DNA of 64,000 bases from Gnetum montanum (Eukaryota > Streptophyta > Gnetopsida > Gnetales > Gnetaceae): contig MNCI01002041.1 in the NCBI GenBank assembly GCA_015680685.1, forward strand, positions 662,659 through 726,658. The letters run 5' to 3'. The notes below the pieces were generated by a model. The model saw only the letters and a program-made list of their open reading frames with translations. It searched no databases and was not told where the DNA came from. Below are positions 34,710 to 46,700 of this stretch, piece by piece. Position 1 is the stretch's first letter, and each line of letters starts with the position of its first letter. Both the position numbers and the translations under genes were made by a program.

Positions 34710-36104
34710 ATTATCATTCTCCTCAATACCATCAACCCATATCCTTTTCAATAGGACCACCACTTTGGGTACCTTACACTTCTCCTCAATTCCAACATTC
34801 TCATCCTTTACCTCCTTCTACATCACCACTAGTTATTCCCAAGGGATTTGCATCACAACATCAACCCACAAACATTACTTGTGCTTCTACTATCAACAGT
34901 AATGGGAACCCTCCACAACATCATAGGTGTCCCTTCTTTAGACATGACTGTAGAAAGGGACACCTCAGTTCAGAAATCACTACATCCACCAACTCAGCAC
35001 ATGTCCAACACTGTGGTGCATCTTCCTCTTCAAATCCAATGTCTCATGTTACCTTATGAGGGCCACCACTCAATACTCCAACAACCATGTGGCCCAAAGA
35101 ATATAGCCACATGGGAAGACATGTTGATCCTTGCATACCATCTTACAGTCACAAGTACCATAGTGGGTCAACTCCTTATAAATTAGCCACATCTTATACC
35201 TTTCCCAACTATGTCAACTCTAATCAAGTGTGTGAACCCCAATGGGGTAAGTATGACCAAGTCCCAACATTTTCAACATGCAAGGATTCCAATTCTTCAT
35301 TTATTAATCCTAGCCATGCTCAAATGTTTAGTTATGGGGGATACCCCCCATTCTAAAAACAAGCAGGATTAATAAATATTTTTCATTTTCTTTAATTTTG
35401 ATTTTTTTTTTCAGTTTTTCACTTTTCAACTTATTGTTTGATCTTTTTTCCTTTTTGTCTTTTTATCTTTTTACCTTTTTATGAGTAATCTTATCTAGTA
35501 ATAAAACACTCATGTGAACCATTGGTTGAGATGTTGTTTTATGCTATCAAGTCTCAAGTGACTAATTATTTGAACAACAAGCCCACAACATCCATCCACC
35601 CATTCTATTAGTAAGGGGTTCTACCCTAGGTACAATGATATTCTTAACCATTAAAACTTAAAGTAACCTTGTGTTATCATACCCAGAGTGAAGAAGGATG
35701 GACTAAGCGGGAATGACCAGGGTGTGACATCAAGGGAACTTGTGGATTCTCTTTGGTGACATCTGTGGGAGTTATCATGTAGCTTGGTTGTACTAAGATC
35801 CTTGTAGATCTAATGAAAAATGGGAGTAAGAGTAATCAAAAGGCACTCAATCAAGGAAAAATAATGCTATTCTAGGGGGTCCCATTGGAAAGACATGTAC
35901 CCATGCCTGAAGGTAGGTAGCTTCTCTGGATTAAGCATTCAAAAAAAAAAAAGTGTGTGTGCCAAAGTGGCCACATAAAAAGAACAAAGGAAAAAAACAC
36001 ATGTATGTTACAAAGAAAAAATCACTCCTCCCTTGAACGAAATGCCAAGTGATTGTACGCCTTGCTGTCATGGTGCTCTTATGGTTGTCCATCATTGGAT
36101 GCAA
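34710..36104 (+). other. Post-gag and non-coding part of element C
   Basis: A Pro/Gln/Tyr-rich tail readable to about 35355 and then non-coding, T-rich sequence. A guanine tract GTTATGGGGGATACCC lies at 35331-35346 and the block GGGTGTGACATCAAGGGAAC at about 35720-35740, both shared with elements A, B and D. No protease motif is visible. Confidence 0.55.
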
Positions 36105-36184
36105 NNNNNNNNNNNNNNNNNNNNNNNNNNNNNNNNNNNNNNNNNNNNNNNNNNNNNNNNNNNNNNNNNNNNNNNNNNNNNNNN
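36105..36184. other. Assembly gap of 80 Ns
   Basis: Unresolved bases inside element C. Frames reported across this region are meaningless. Confidence 1.
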
Positions 36185-36448
36185 CCTCTGAGTACTTCAT
36201 TGCCAAATCTATTCTTTCCTTTGTCATCATTTTATCAAACGTTCCTCAAAACCAAGTCCTTTTATGTGTCACCTAAAGAAACCAGGTCCGACATTAAACT
36301 TTTAGGGCAACTTCCTTGAAAAAAATTTCTAACTCTAAAATCACACTAAGCAAAGAATTCAACATTTATTAAAGGCAATGAGTAAGGTATGAAATAATTG
36401 AACTTCTTTCAATAACCTTACTAACAATTGGTCTTTGTATGATTGTAG

Positions 36449-36870
36449 ATGGCCCCTAAAAGAGGACAACAAGAAGGACCTTCTCAAGGTGCAACTAAAT
36501 GACCAGGGGAAGGTAGAGGCCAAGGACCTCATGCAGAACATGCAAAGTAGAAGGCACAATCATTCAGCATCCATTATGAAACTCCTGTTACTGCATAATC
36601 TATCCAAGCAAAAGGAGGAGAGGTTAGAGCCTGAGCCTATGAAGAGGAATGACAGCTATTTGCAGCATGGCATGTCAAGGCCAATCAAGTGTTCTCGTAG
36701 CTGTCATGTCCATGGAAAGTGTCGACTCCATCAAATATCAGCATGGATAGCTCATAATCCATGGATAGAAGAGAAGAAATGTCAGGCACTTCTTCAATGG
36801 TATCAACCTCAACTTGGTGCATAGAACAAAGGAAAGGCACCCATGGAGGAGCCACCACTACCGGAAACCC
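36449..36870 (+). pseudogene. 3' accessory frame of element C
   Basis: Begins ATGGCCCCTAAAAGAGG (MAPKRGQQEGPSQGATK) directly after TGATTGTAG, which has the form of a 3' splice site. Several TAG/TGA codons and a shift follow. The end is readable as LSCPWKVSTPSNI, then EEKKCQALLQWYQPQ, then KAPMEEPPLPET, homologous to the frame ending at 28795. It precedes the polypurine tract. Function unknown. Confidence 0.5.
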
Positions 36871-37035
36871 CATGAGTTCCACAAGTTTTTTCTTTTGTGT
36901 CTGTGTCCAAATTTTGTTTAATTCTCCACTACGGCATGAATAAATTCCTAGTCAGTCAATAATCCCATACCTATCCACTGTGTAATCAATTGAACTTGTT
37001 CCTCACTTTCTTTAACTCGAGGACGAGTTGTTATT

Positions 37036-37049
37036 CAATTGTGGGGGTA
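37036..37049 (+). other. 3' polypurine tract of element C
   Basis: TTCAATTGTGGGGGTA abuts the 3' LTR start. It corresponds to the tracts next to the LTRs of A and D. Confidence 0.7.
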
Positions 37050-38019
37050 TGATGAGTCATGGTTTGTCAGGTGTCATGGTCTATCAGGTCCTATTATCAG
37101 ACCCCTGTTATCGGACCCCTATTATTGGACCCCTGATATCAAGTATAGGATACCATGTCTGATAGGTCCAAATATCAAACCCCCGATATCGCACCCGTGA
37201 TATCGCGTACGCGATATCATGGCCTGACAAGCCATATCGCGTACGCAATATCATGGTTCCTATGTGGGCCTATTAATACACATGTAGGCACACGGGAAGA
37301 GTCAATTAGAAATTAGTATTAGAGTAGGATCTTTTTGTCATTTTTCCTCTCAACCCTCTCTCCCAGTGCATGCTTGTAGTGTGGTGATTGTAATTGTACA
37401 GCATCATTTATTCGAGTGTGATGTACTTAGACACGCACATGACTAAAAGTAAAAATCAAGATTATTTCATCATTGCAACATTCACTTAGTCTAAATTACT
37501 TAATTAATTATTATTTTTGTAGTTAATATCTCTTCACCCTAAACTCCTTAAACGTGGAATGAGTATGACTTAATCACGAGCATTTAAGTGTGACTACTTG
37601 GTAACCCAGTAGCGTACCTAGAATCTGTGCTTGGTAATCCCAGTGGTAGTCATGCACGAGGTCCAAGATGTGTATTGATGATTAAGGAACAGATGCTCAT
37701 CACACTTAGGCTAGCTTAGATTCTCTCTCCCTATCTCCTCTTAGTATAGCTCTCTCTCTCCCTTTCCCTCCTAGCTTAGCTAAGATTATTTTCCATCACC
37801 TCCAAGAGTAGCATTAGTTTAGGAACACATCATACACCTCACACTAAACTAAACCATACGTGACAAAGTAAATACTAGTCTAGGTGGGAAGACAACGAAC
37901 TGCAATCAGTGAGTAACTATCTAGATACCACAACTAGCCCATCTACAGAGTTCGACCAGATTGTATGTGAAACGCTCGTATTCATATGGTTGAGTGTAGG
38001 GGTATCTCGCCACTCATCA
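37050..38019 (+). repeat. 3' LTR of element C
   Basis: 970 bp, same ends and same GATATC cluster as the 5' copy. TATA equivalent is CCTATTAATACAC near 37270, with one change from the 5' LTR. Confidence 0.9.
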
Positions 38020-38043
38020 AAAACTAATGTAAAAATAAATTAT

Positions 38044-38157
38044 GTTCATCCTGAAGCATCATTAACTTGCATAATTGACATGCTCATCCTTAAGCACCAT
38101 TAACTTGCATAATTGACATGCTCATCCTTAAGCACCATTAACTTGCATAGTCAACAT
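38044..38157 (+). repeat. Three 38-bp tandem units
   Basis: Unit GCTCATCCTTAAGCACCATT plus AACTTGCATAATTGACAT repeated three times, the outer ones diverged. It flanks the right end of element C; a related single copy lies left of the element near 31895. Confidence 0.85.
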
Positions 38158-38159
38158 CT

Positions 38160-39500
38160 TGTTTTAATTCTTAAGTAACAAGAACCTAATCTAGTTCTTG
38201 TTTAATAGGTGGCTTTTTTGTCCATGCCTCCTTTGATGCTAGTCAAGTAAAAAACATTTTTGCCTTCAGAGTTTTCCCAAAAGTGCTAGAAAGCCTTTTG
38301 TTTGATTACCTTACAAATTTGCCTCATATCATAGAGTAAGATCTATTCCGTATAGTCCATCTATGTAGCCAAAGCACTTGCTCATGCATCCATCCTTTCT
38401 CATATGTAGCAGATAAAACCTTCTTTGATATACAACCCAAATGATTACAATTATATGCTACAAATTGGCAAATGGCTTCTATCTCCCAAGGCAACATATC
38501 AACTTCCAACAGCAAAAGATCATATTGAGTTTGTCTTTTAACTCCAAAGTCTTCAAGCAAAAACTGGTTTTAAACTTCTTCGATTTTTTTCAATATTTGT
38601 TTAGTAACCAAGGGCCCTACACAGCACATCTATAAAGAATTGTTGGCTGGACAATAGAATAGAAAATTTGTTTTCTAGCCTCCTAATCCAAAATTTATTT
38701 ATTTATTTATTTATTTTGCATTTGATGTTAAGGGCAAAAAGAACTTGCATTCCACTTGCAATTCATTGATAGATGCATTTCTCCCATTTGTATTTGTTAG
38801 AAACATCTAAGCCCAAATATCTATAAGAGGGGTTATGTCCACAAGATTTTTGACAATTGTGAACAAGAAATCTTTATTTTGTGTGCCACAAATCATGAAT
38901 CTGGTTTTCTGTACATTGACTTTCATCCCTGAATAAAAGCTATCCAAAACACCAAACATCTGTTGTATGCATTCTTTAGAATTTGAGTTAAGTGCAACAT
39001 CATCAGCAGGAGATTTCCAAGGATAATCACCTATTTTGTTTCAAAATTTTCTTGGAACCTTCTGAATATATTCTTCTAATCCATTAATGAAGATGCTATA
39101 AAGTGTGGAAGAGAGAGGAGAACCTTGTTTTATCCAAAATGTTGTGCAGTAAAGCTTTTTCATGAGAGTTATTATTATTGGATTGGATGCCAACCTTATT
39201 GTAAAGGTTGTAAAGGTTTTGAGTGGTTGAAAAGAAGTGTTGTTGGAGTTCCTCTGGTTTGCAACTTCTTCTATAGTTTATTTCAAATGACAGAATCATA
39301 TGCCTTAGAGAAGTCTACAAAGCAAATAAACACCCTTTTGGTTGAACCTCTGGCATGATTCAGTGTGATCAGCTGATCTATGGTTGAATGCTTTTATCTG
39401 AAACCTGTTTATGCAGGTTATTCTCTTCAACATATCTACCTAATTCAGCTTCAAAATGTTGCCAAGAACTTTATTCCATTTGTTCTAAATGTCATCAAGA
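38160..39500 (-). pseudogene. LINE reverse transcriptase fragment, inverted copy
   Basis: On the minus strand, from 39470 down: STIDQLITLNHA, then RVFICFVDFSKAYDS, then a region with LNSNSKECIQQMFGVLDSF and MKVNVQKTRFMICGT. It ends in a C-terminal region containing MLPWEIEAICQFVAYNC and TYEKGWMHEQVLWL (38560-38324). It is the same family as the LINE split by element A and is better preserved at its 3' end. It is broken by shifts; no endonuclease domain is seen. Confidence 0.7.
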
Positions 39501-40244
39501 AAATCTAATAATTTTCTTAATAATATTTTGAAAACTCATACTATGTATATATCAGTTTTAATTGCAGTTAGGTTAAATTCAAAGCCTACAATATGAAACA
39601 AATGAATAACTTTGTCGATTTTTATCGTCTACTAGAGGGTGATAAGTTTCCGTAGCTTCTTATCCTGATATCAATATGAAAGCATTTACTGGTTTGATAA
39701 AAGGCTTGGATCACAGTGCAGCAGCAGCCAAAAAATAAAAATAAAAATAAATTCTAATTTCAAACTAGCACTCTTTATACTATCATCGTGTGAGAAATCA
39801 ATTGCAAACGATAAAGCAGTATGAATAGAAAATGCAAGCTATATATGATTAAAAAATAATTATCTTACTTAGAATCCAAGGCTCAGGCCATTTTTCTCCT
39901 AATCATACAATCATCCGGATCAGAGAATCATAAAAATTCGTCTGGCAAACAAGATCATCTTTCTGGTTTTTAAAAACCATCATTTCATTCATTGCCCAGG
40001 TATGTCCACAACCACTAACCAGTTTTCAGAATTTTATCCAGCAAAAACTAAATACCCTGCCTGCTAGGAAAATAAACATGTTATAGGACAAACTACAAAG
40101 ACACAGGTATTTCAGAGCTGTTGAGACAGAGATATATTGCAGGGGGAATTGAATACAACCAAATAGCATGAAAGGAGATAGATGATCAGAGGGTCGTATC
40201 TATAGGGAAACAACAACAGTTAATCAGAGGGGAAGAAAGATTAT
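39501..40244. other. Intergenic, downstream of the small membrane-protein gene
   Basis: AT-rich sequence without a recognisable feature. Its right part should be the 3' untranslated region of the minus-strand gene that ends at 40245. Confidence 0.4.
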
Positions 40245-40526
40245 TCAAACAACGAATACAACCACACTGAAGAGCACCATAACCACTAACACCATGACAG
40301 ATACCATCAGTTTCTTCAAGAAACTACAACTGAAACTGAAAAAGAAAGATAAGGCAGAGGAAGAGGTGGGTGAACGAGGAGGAGAAAAACAGAATAATGG
40401 CAGAGAAGGACCCTGATGAATAAGAAATGGCTGGTAAGATTCTAGAACTGGAGGGCTAATTGCTTCTTCCTCTGCTGCTGCTGCCGTGGGCGCTTGCCCA
40501 GATTTCAATCCTGTGCATTTTGCCAT
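40245..40526 (-). CDS. Small predicted tail-anchored or single-span membrane protein
   Basis: Open frame of 93 aa starting MAKCTGLKSGQAPTAAAAEE. The middle has SPPVLESYQPFLIHQGPSLP, and the C-terminus is strongly hydrophobic (FFFSFSCSFLKKLMVSVMVL followed by a Val-rich stretch to the stop). That layout fits a small protein anchored by its C-terminus. The motif SYQPFLI recalls SYQPYLI in the NHL protein at 887-1633, which also precedes a membrane span, so it may be an NHL N-terminal half that lost its LEA_2 domain. Codon use (GCT/GCC-rich Ala run) and the low-copy surroundings favour a gene. I recognise no named family. Confidence 0.5.
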   Translation of the reverse strand: MAKCTGLKSGQAPTAAAAEEEAISPPVLESYQPFLIHQGPSLPLFCFSPPRSPTSSSALSFFFSFSCSFLKKLMVSVMVLVVMVLFSVVVFVV

Positions 40527-43370
40527 TGCTTTGCAAACTAATTGTGAGCTAGAACTACGATCAAAGCATCATTGTTGTGTTAGAGCTTTGAATGCTTTTC
40601 AGTAGAGGAAGATTTAGCAGCCCCACGGGTGCATTTCTACCTTCAGAAAATTTTTCCAACTATTGCGTACTTAATAATAGAAGTTTTTCAAATATTATAT
40701 TTGGGCATTATTACTAATGTTATCATGATATCTCTAGTTTGACCAGTAATCACCTTGCATTCTGCTTAAGATACAATTTTGTTATGCCTTTGTTCTACTA
40801 AACTTTCCTATTAACTGTATAACCTCGATATATATACCGAAAGTAGAGTTAGGCTTAAAGGTCATAGCTGCTTAATTTATAATTAAGTTTTTTGTTAGCT
40901 AAATAATCTAAAGGTACATATACTCAAAAGTTCACCGACCTTTTCTATTCTTGTTTTGGGGTCAATGTGCAGTTATTGATATTTTTTTACCCTCTTTTAT
41001 GTTAGGATACATATACGGAAACTTAGCCTGCCTTCTTTATTCTTATTTTGTGGTCAATGTGCTCTCTCTTAAGTTATCAAACCAAAAGAAAGAGGTGCGA
41101 CAAACCCATTGTTCAGGTGATAAAATCAGACCTGCTTTACAATCTGTAACTAGAGGTCCCCACAGGTCACAACCAACCCACCCTGTGACCGTTTGATGCT
41201 ACTTTAAATTTGAATCATTCCATACATCTTTTGTAGATTTTGTTCGTTTGCCGTGCTCTCAGATATTTTATGGTATTTGCTGCATCCTCATGGATTCCTG
41301 CACTTCGTTTTCACACCGTTGGCTTTACAGGAATTGGCTAAAGCTGAAACACATGATAATTGGGCATTACCTTTGCCTATAATTTTGCATGCATTTGTGG
41401 CCGTGAAATCATATCTTTGCCATTGCCTTAGTGGGGAATCCTCAGAAAAGTTGCTTTTAAAAAAGCATATTTCCTCGAAACTTTGCCCAGCCCTGTGTGG
41501 ATGTATATGTTTTCATAAACTTTAGAGAATTTAAACACATGAACACCTTTCCCTTTTTTTAAAAGAAAAATCTGCCATATACTAGTAACAGGAATAACTC
41601 TAGAGACAAAACACATAGACGTGAGCATGTTGGATTTCATGTGGGTATGATGGTGGATGTTCACGTTAGGGATTGAAACGGCTTTACTTTTCCATTTTTT
41701 TCATCTTAATTCTGTTTCAAGCGTGCCCAGCATGAACAATGCTTACCCTCTTATTTATTTTCTAAACATTTATTTAATGTTGTCAGGTGCTTGGTCTTTT
41801 CCATCATCAAAATAGGCATATGGAACCCACAACCTCATTTATCTGTTCCTATCATGATAATGTGAAATGGCATTTATTCCGTAAACTGCAACCATTCAGA
41901 GATGGATGCCTGCGGCAATTATTTGTTGTATTTGATTTGTGCGCGTACAAGGATGACAATGATTTGCAGCAGCCTAATATTATAACTTTATATTACACGA
42001 GATGTAATTTTATACTTATTTCGGAATGTTTTGTTCGGACAAGGATAGGATCGGGAGATTTTATAAATACAATTAAGAGTTAGGGTCAATGCTCATTTGG
42101 TTGTCAAGTCCGGGAGTGTAGCTTAATTAATTTCTTTTGGGGTAGCTAAACCCAGACTCCAACCTAATTTTACACAGACACATCCAATCTAGAAATCCAA
42201 ATTTTGATTTGAATACTCTAAGCTGAGATAGTGAGATATAATGTTCACCTGTGGAAATTAAATAACTGATGTGGATTCTGTTCCATTCTTCACAGCCCTT
42301 TTGTTTCAGTTACATTAATGAGCATACTTTGAATTTTCTGAGGGTCAATAATCATCAAGTCCTTATCAGCAAGATTTTTATTAAACAAGTCCTACCTGAA
42401 ACCTGATTTGTATGTAAATAAAACAGTTATTAATCACAATCACCTTGTGGCTTTGTCACATAACTTTTAAAATTCAAAGTGGGATTACTGGATATGAACA
42501 AAATTCATGGTGGGTGGTCATTTCACATGATTGATTTGAGGTTGGAATAATTTCAGTGGGACAAAAACAGCAACCGGGAAGACACTTCTTCGTAATAGCC
42601 TCGAACATGCCAGCACATCATCCGACACTTCGGTTTCTATCATAATATGTGTGGGTCAACAGCGATACGTAAAATCTGCTGTGGTTAACCTCATCAAACT
42701 GAAAAACTTTTTAATGTTTTTTAGTGACCCTTGAAATCCATTTGTGACAATGTAATCTCAGCATTCCCTCTTCCTGGAATCCATCCATGTATCAGTATAA
42801 ACCTTACATTACGATTGATCACTGGTAACATAATTCTTCTTGAACACTACATTCACAGAAAACTGCTTTCAAGTTTCAAGTACATAGCTGTATATTAACT
42901 TCAAATCTGATCGTTCTGTAGACTGTAATAACCCGGAATCACAGTTTTTATACGAGTCTGGTTATATTGTCTCAGAAATCTTGTGAAGATTTGCACCCAA
43001 CTCAAATAATAGAAATACTGCAACAGCAGCTGTAAAAAATGTATTCATCATTCATCAAACTGTCGGCACAAAAGTGGATAGTCCCACAAACTCCACTAAC
43101 TCAGCAAAATTCTTAAAATTTTCCTTAATGATCAGATTGGACGCCTGAATCCAACGTTGATAACGTTTCCCTCCAAAATGTCAAAATTCAGCCACCACAC
43201 ATATTTATAAAATTAAATAAAATCAAACAACTCCTTATTTAAGCCACCTCTGAACTGTCCTTGGCCCAAGCTTACAAAGGGGGTCACTGGCATTGTAACC
43301 AGAGCTGAATGAAGCTGCAAGAACCTGCAGCTACTTCTTGAACTCTTGTTGGGCAAACGTACTACCAGCA
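40527..43370. other. Intergenic region between the small gene and the 4CL-like gene
   Basis: No clear gene. Two open frames (41253-41525 and 41787-42083, plus strand) lack recognisable domains. Two related strings (GGTCAATGTGCAGTTATTG near 40960 and GTGGTCAATGTGCTCTC near 41050) suggest a small local duplication. AACCAACCCACCC near 41168-41180 resembles a MYB-bound AC element of phenylpropanoid promoters but is 2.5 kb from the 4CL-like start. Confidence 0.4.
43202..43211 (+). promoter_or_regulatory. Candidate TATA region of the 4CL-like gene
   Basis: TATTTATAAA at 43202-43211, about 510 bases upstream of the ATG. If used, the 5' untranslated leader would be unusually long and would contain the repeats at 43371-43715. 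Sequence alone cannot decide. Confidence 0.3.
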
Positions 43371-43715
43371 AAGCTTATTTCGCGAAGCCTACTACTTGGT
43401 AAAAGTGCTACTAATTGAAGGTGCAACCAGTCGAGCTTATTTTGCCAAATCTACTTCTTGGTAGGTAAAATTAGTGCTACTAATTAAAGGTGCTTCCAAG
43501 TCCCAACTGAGCTTATTTTGCAATATCTATTTCTAGTTGCCAAAAGAGCTTATGTCGCAAGAAACCTGCTTCTTATATGGCAAAGTCTACTCTCTCTTTT
43601 TTCTTTCTTGCTTGCTAGGCAATCGTGGTACCAATTGAGCTTAACTAGCAAGAAATCTACTTCTTGGTTGATAGGTAAACGAGCTACTGATTGAGTTCAT
43701 TGGGCCAAACCAAAA
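43371..43715 (+). repeat. Degenerate tandem repeats directly upstream of the 4CL-like start codon
   Basis: Five to six imperfect units of about 40-90 bp. Each begins near GAGCTTATTTTGCCAAATCT (starts near 43371, 43433, 43509, 43547, 43637 and a remnant at 43693). The fuller units go on as ACTTCTTGGTAGG and GTGCTACTAATTGAAGGTGC. The last remnant ends only a few bases before the ATG. Confidence 0.7.
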
Positions 43716-43717
43716 TC

Positions 43718-46700
43718 ATGGATGCATCTGCTTCTGCTGCATATAATAGCCAAGACTACGAGAGATTCTTGTTTCGTTCACCGTTACCGGCGATTGAAAT
43801 CCGGGATGATAAGCTGCTGCACGAGTACTGCCTTCTGGAGCACCTGCGGGAGCGCCGAGGCAGGCCGTGTGTGATTGAGGCAGAGACGGGAGCACAGTTT
43901 ACGTATGAGGAGTTGGCGTGCATGGCCACCTCGGTGGCCCGGGGGCTCCGAGGCGCCACCCTGGGTCTCCGTGAAGGTCAAGTGCTCATGCTTCTGCTAC
44001 CCAATTCCGTCCACTTTGTGGTGGCCCTTCTCGGTGCATGCATGGTCGGCGTCGTCGTCACCCCAGCCAACCCGGCGTCCCCCGCCAAGGACATCGTTGC
44101 CCAGTGTGCCGCCGCTGAGGCCACCGCAGTTATCACTACCTCGGCTTGTCTGCATAAGCTCCGCGGGCTCCCTCCCTGCGTTGCGAAAGGTAATATGGGT
44201 CTTTGGACGTAATAAAGCTTTAGTTTCAGTGTTATTTATAGATATGCTGTGGATTTGGATTTGGATAATACCATGGAAGAATTCAGAAAAATCTTACCCA
44301 GCCTGTTTTAGGTTAGAATAAAAGACTATTTTAAGATTGAAGAGACTCTGGTGGTTCAATTGTGGAACTATAAATTATTAAAATGCAAATTATTTTGTTA
44401 CCACATATGGATTGCGTTAGTGTGGAAAGAGTTGGCACTCTTCCTCACCTTGACTTGATCAAACATAGAAAACGGTTCATACACTTTTCTTAAATGTCAA
44501 TAAATGAACATTTTATTGCAGGTATGGGGTGGAAAGATCTGTTACTGAGTTACATGTAAGGAGGTACAGTTTACAAGGTTAAAATTTCTGATTATACCGT
44601 AATAGTTGTTGAAGGATAATTGCATAGTCGGAGAGCACCTGCCAAGTGAAAAGGGATTTCCTATAAAGGAATGTCTTTTCTTTTATAAATTTTATTTTAT
44701 TTTTTATCTTACCTGACATTCGGATATGGTGAGGGGGAATCTCATACAAAGTTTGCTCTCTGTTCATCGAAAATCCATCCATGTATCCCATACTGAAATA
44801 CAGTTCTATCATCATATATGGTAAGAAAAAACTTCGGTGGTTGAAATGAAAAAGAACGGCAACCGAACCATAGCAGAACTCACTTTAATTTCACTGGCTA
44901 AAAAGCCTTTACATAATTTTTCTCTCGGTTGATCTTTGGAATCCAATATAATCAAACTTGAATAACTGAAGTAGTCTTCCCTCACGTTTCTGTGGACATG
45001 TATACTACAAAACTGGGTGATTCTTACAACGTCAAACCATATATTGCCTTTATTTGGCTACATTAAATGACTGGAATAGTTTAAGCACTTGTTTTATATA
45101 TCGCAATAAAAACTTGTTAATTTTCTCAACAGTGTTTTCAGGACTAACTGGCTATTCAAGGAGCTATGCGTAAATTATATTGCATCTTGCATATCTCACA
45201 CGTTAATTTTTTTCAAAGGGCTAGTTTACTCGTTCTGAATGGTGTGACTATTCATGACAGGTATCATCACTGTGGAAGGCGACACCTGGGCACAGCTACT
45301 GTCACAGAAAAAGAAAGAGAGCGACATTGATGCAATAAGCAAAAACATAAACATAAATATGGATGATACAGTGGCCCTGCCCTTTTCGTCAGGAACTACA
45401 GGCCGGCCCAAGGGGGTCATGCTCACACACCGCACTCTGCTCACGGGCGTTGCTCAGCAGGTATTATTTTATGTCAAAACCCTAACCATCCATAAAACAT
45501 GACATACAATTAAGTCATCTTCTTTGCATGATTCTTGATAAAAACCATTGTTATCTTATAATAGGCTAATAGTAATGAGTGAGAGGCATTGCTTATTTGT
45601 TAAAAGCAGGCATTTTGTGATCCCAATTCATAGGTTCAATTTTAAAGAGAATGCATCAATTTTAAAGAGAATGCATCACGGTAAAAATATAGGTTCAGTT
45701 AACAAGTAGACAACCAACTAATAATAAATGACTGTAATTTAATAGATCATAGTAAATGATTGTAACCATGGTCAAATCCTTAGCCTACACTTGTCAATAA
45801 ATGCTATCATTATAGCAATGAAGTTAAAATGGAAAGTCCTTCTGTCTATTCCCTGCTATTGCAGCGATATTATAGTTATAGTCATACGCTTTCCTTGTTT
45901 GTTTCAAACTTTCAATGTAAGCTTCTATCCCTTTGCTGTAATTATTCTTTGATGTGCGACTTTGTACTTATACCAGACCTTGTTCTCCTTTTAATATAAC
46001 TTAACCAGCTTTTCCCGAGTATCTAGAAACATGAAGACAATTCAATTATAACGATCCCCCTTACATGATCGTTGTCTAGCTATTTCAATGCCCAAAATCA
46101 AACCGTTACCAACAAGCATAAAAAGGAATTGTAGTCTGAGAGGGGAGCATGAAAATGAACAACAGCTCATAGTTAAAATGTAGCTCAAGTTCGTGGACCT
46201 GACCAACAATCTGCAGCCTTCGGAATAAAAGTTAACTATGACAGGTCACAAAAGTTGTGAAAAGCCACAAAGGCGAGACAACGTATTCTTTATGACTGGC
46301 ACATGTCCACGTCTTTTTGCCTTGTCTCCTTGCGCTATTGCAAGTATTGGATACGTTAAAGGACACTATAATTTTGATGGGAAAGCAAGGCTGCGCCATG
46401 TCTCTCCTCTTTTTTTCTCTCACATCAAGCACTACCACCTCTCCTCCTTTTACTTTATGTCTCGTCTGCTTTACCTTTTGCATGGGTTACGGTTATTATT
46501 AGTATGATTGCAGGTGGATGGGGCCAGCCCACATTGGGGTTTAACACAGGAGGACGTAGTTCTGTGCGCCTTGCCATTGTTCCACATCTATGCACTGAGC
46601 ACCGTCCTCCTGTGCTCCCTGCGTGCGGGAGCCGCGGTGGTGTTGATCCCGCAGCCTCGCCACGGCACTGCAGCAGGGATCATCCTTGACAGCATCCGCC

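Larger units (their letters stand above)
31938..38019 (+). mobile_element. Complete gag-only LTR element C
   Basis: A 6,082-bp element with two 970-bp LTRs and a perfect 5-bp target duplication AAAAC (31933-31937 and 38020-38024). It contains a primer site, a broken gag, an 80-base assembly gap and a decayed 3' accessory frame. No protease, reverse transcriptase or integrase is visible, although up to an unknown length is hidden by the gap. It resembles plant TR-GAG-type non-autonomous elements. Equal LTR lengths and few differences suggest a younger insertion than A. Confidence 0.9.

Noticed and set aside
38044-38157. CRISPR-like array
   Set aside because: Three contiguous 38-bp units without spacers in a plant genome; ordinary tandem duplication.
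41168-41180. AC element controlling the 4CL-like gene
   Set aside because: Single match 2.5 kb upstream; too short and too far to support without expression data.
43875-44321. Alternative +frame overlapping exon 1 of the 4CL-like gene
   Set aside because: Shadow frame caused by G+C-rich codons; the annotated frame has conserved 4CL residues and correct splicing.
44190-45260. Retrotransposon or extra exon in intron 1 of the 4CL-like gene
   Set aside because: Frames in the intron have no similarity to 4CL or to mobile elements; the flanking exons join in phase without it.
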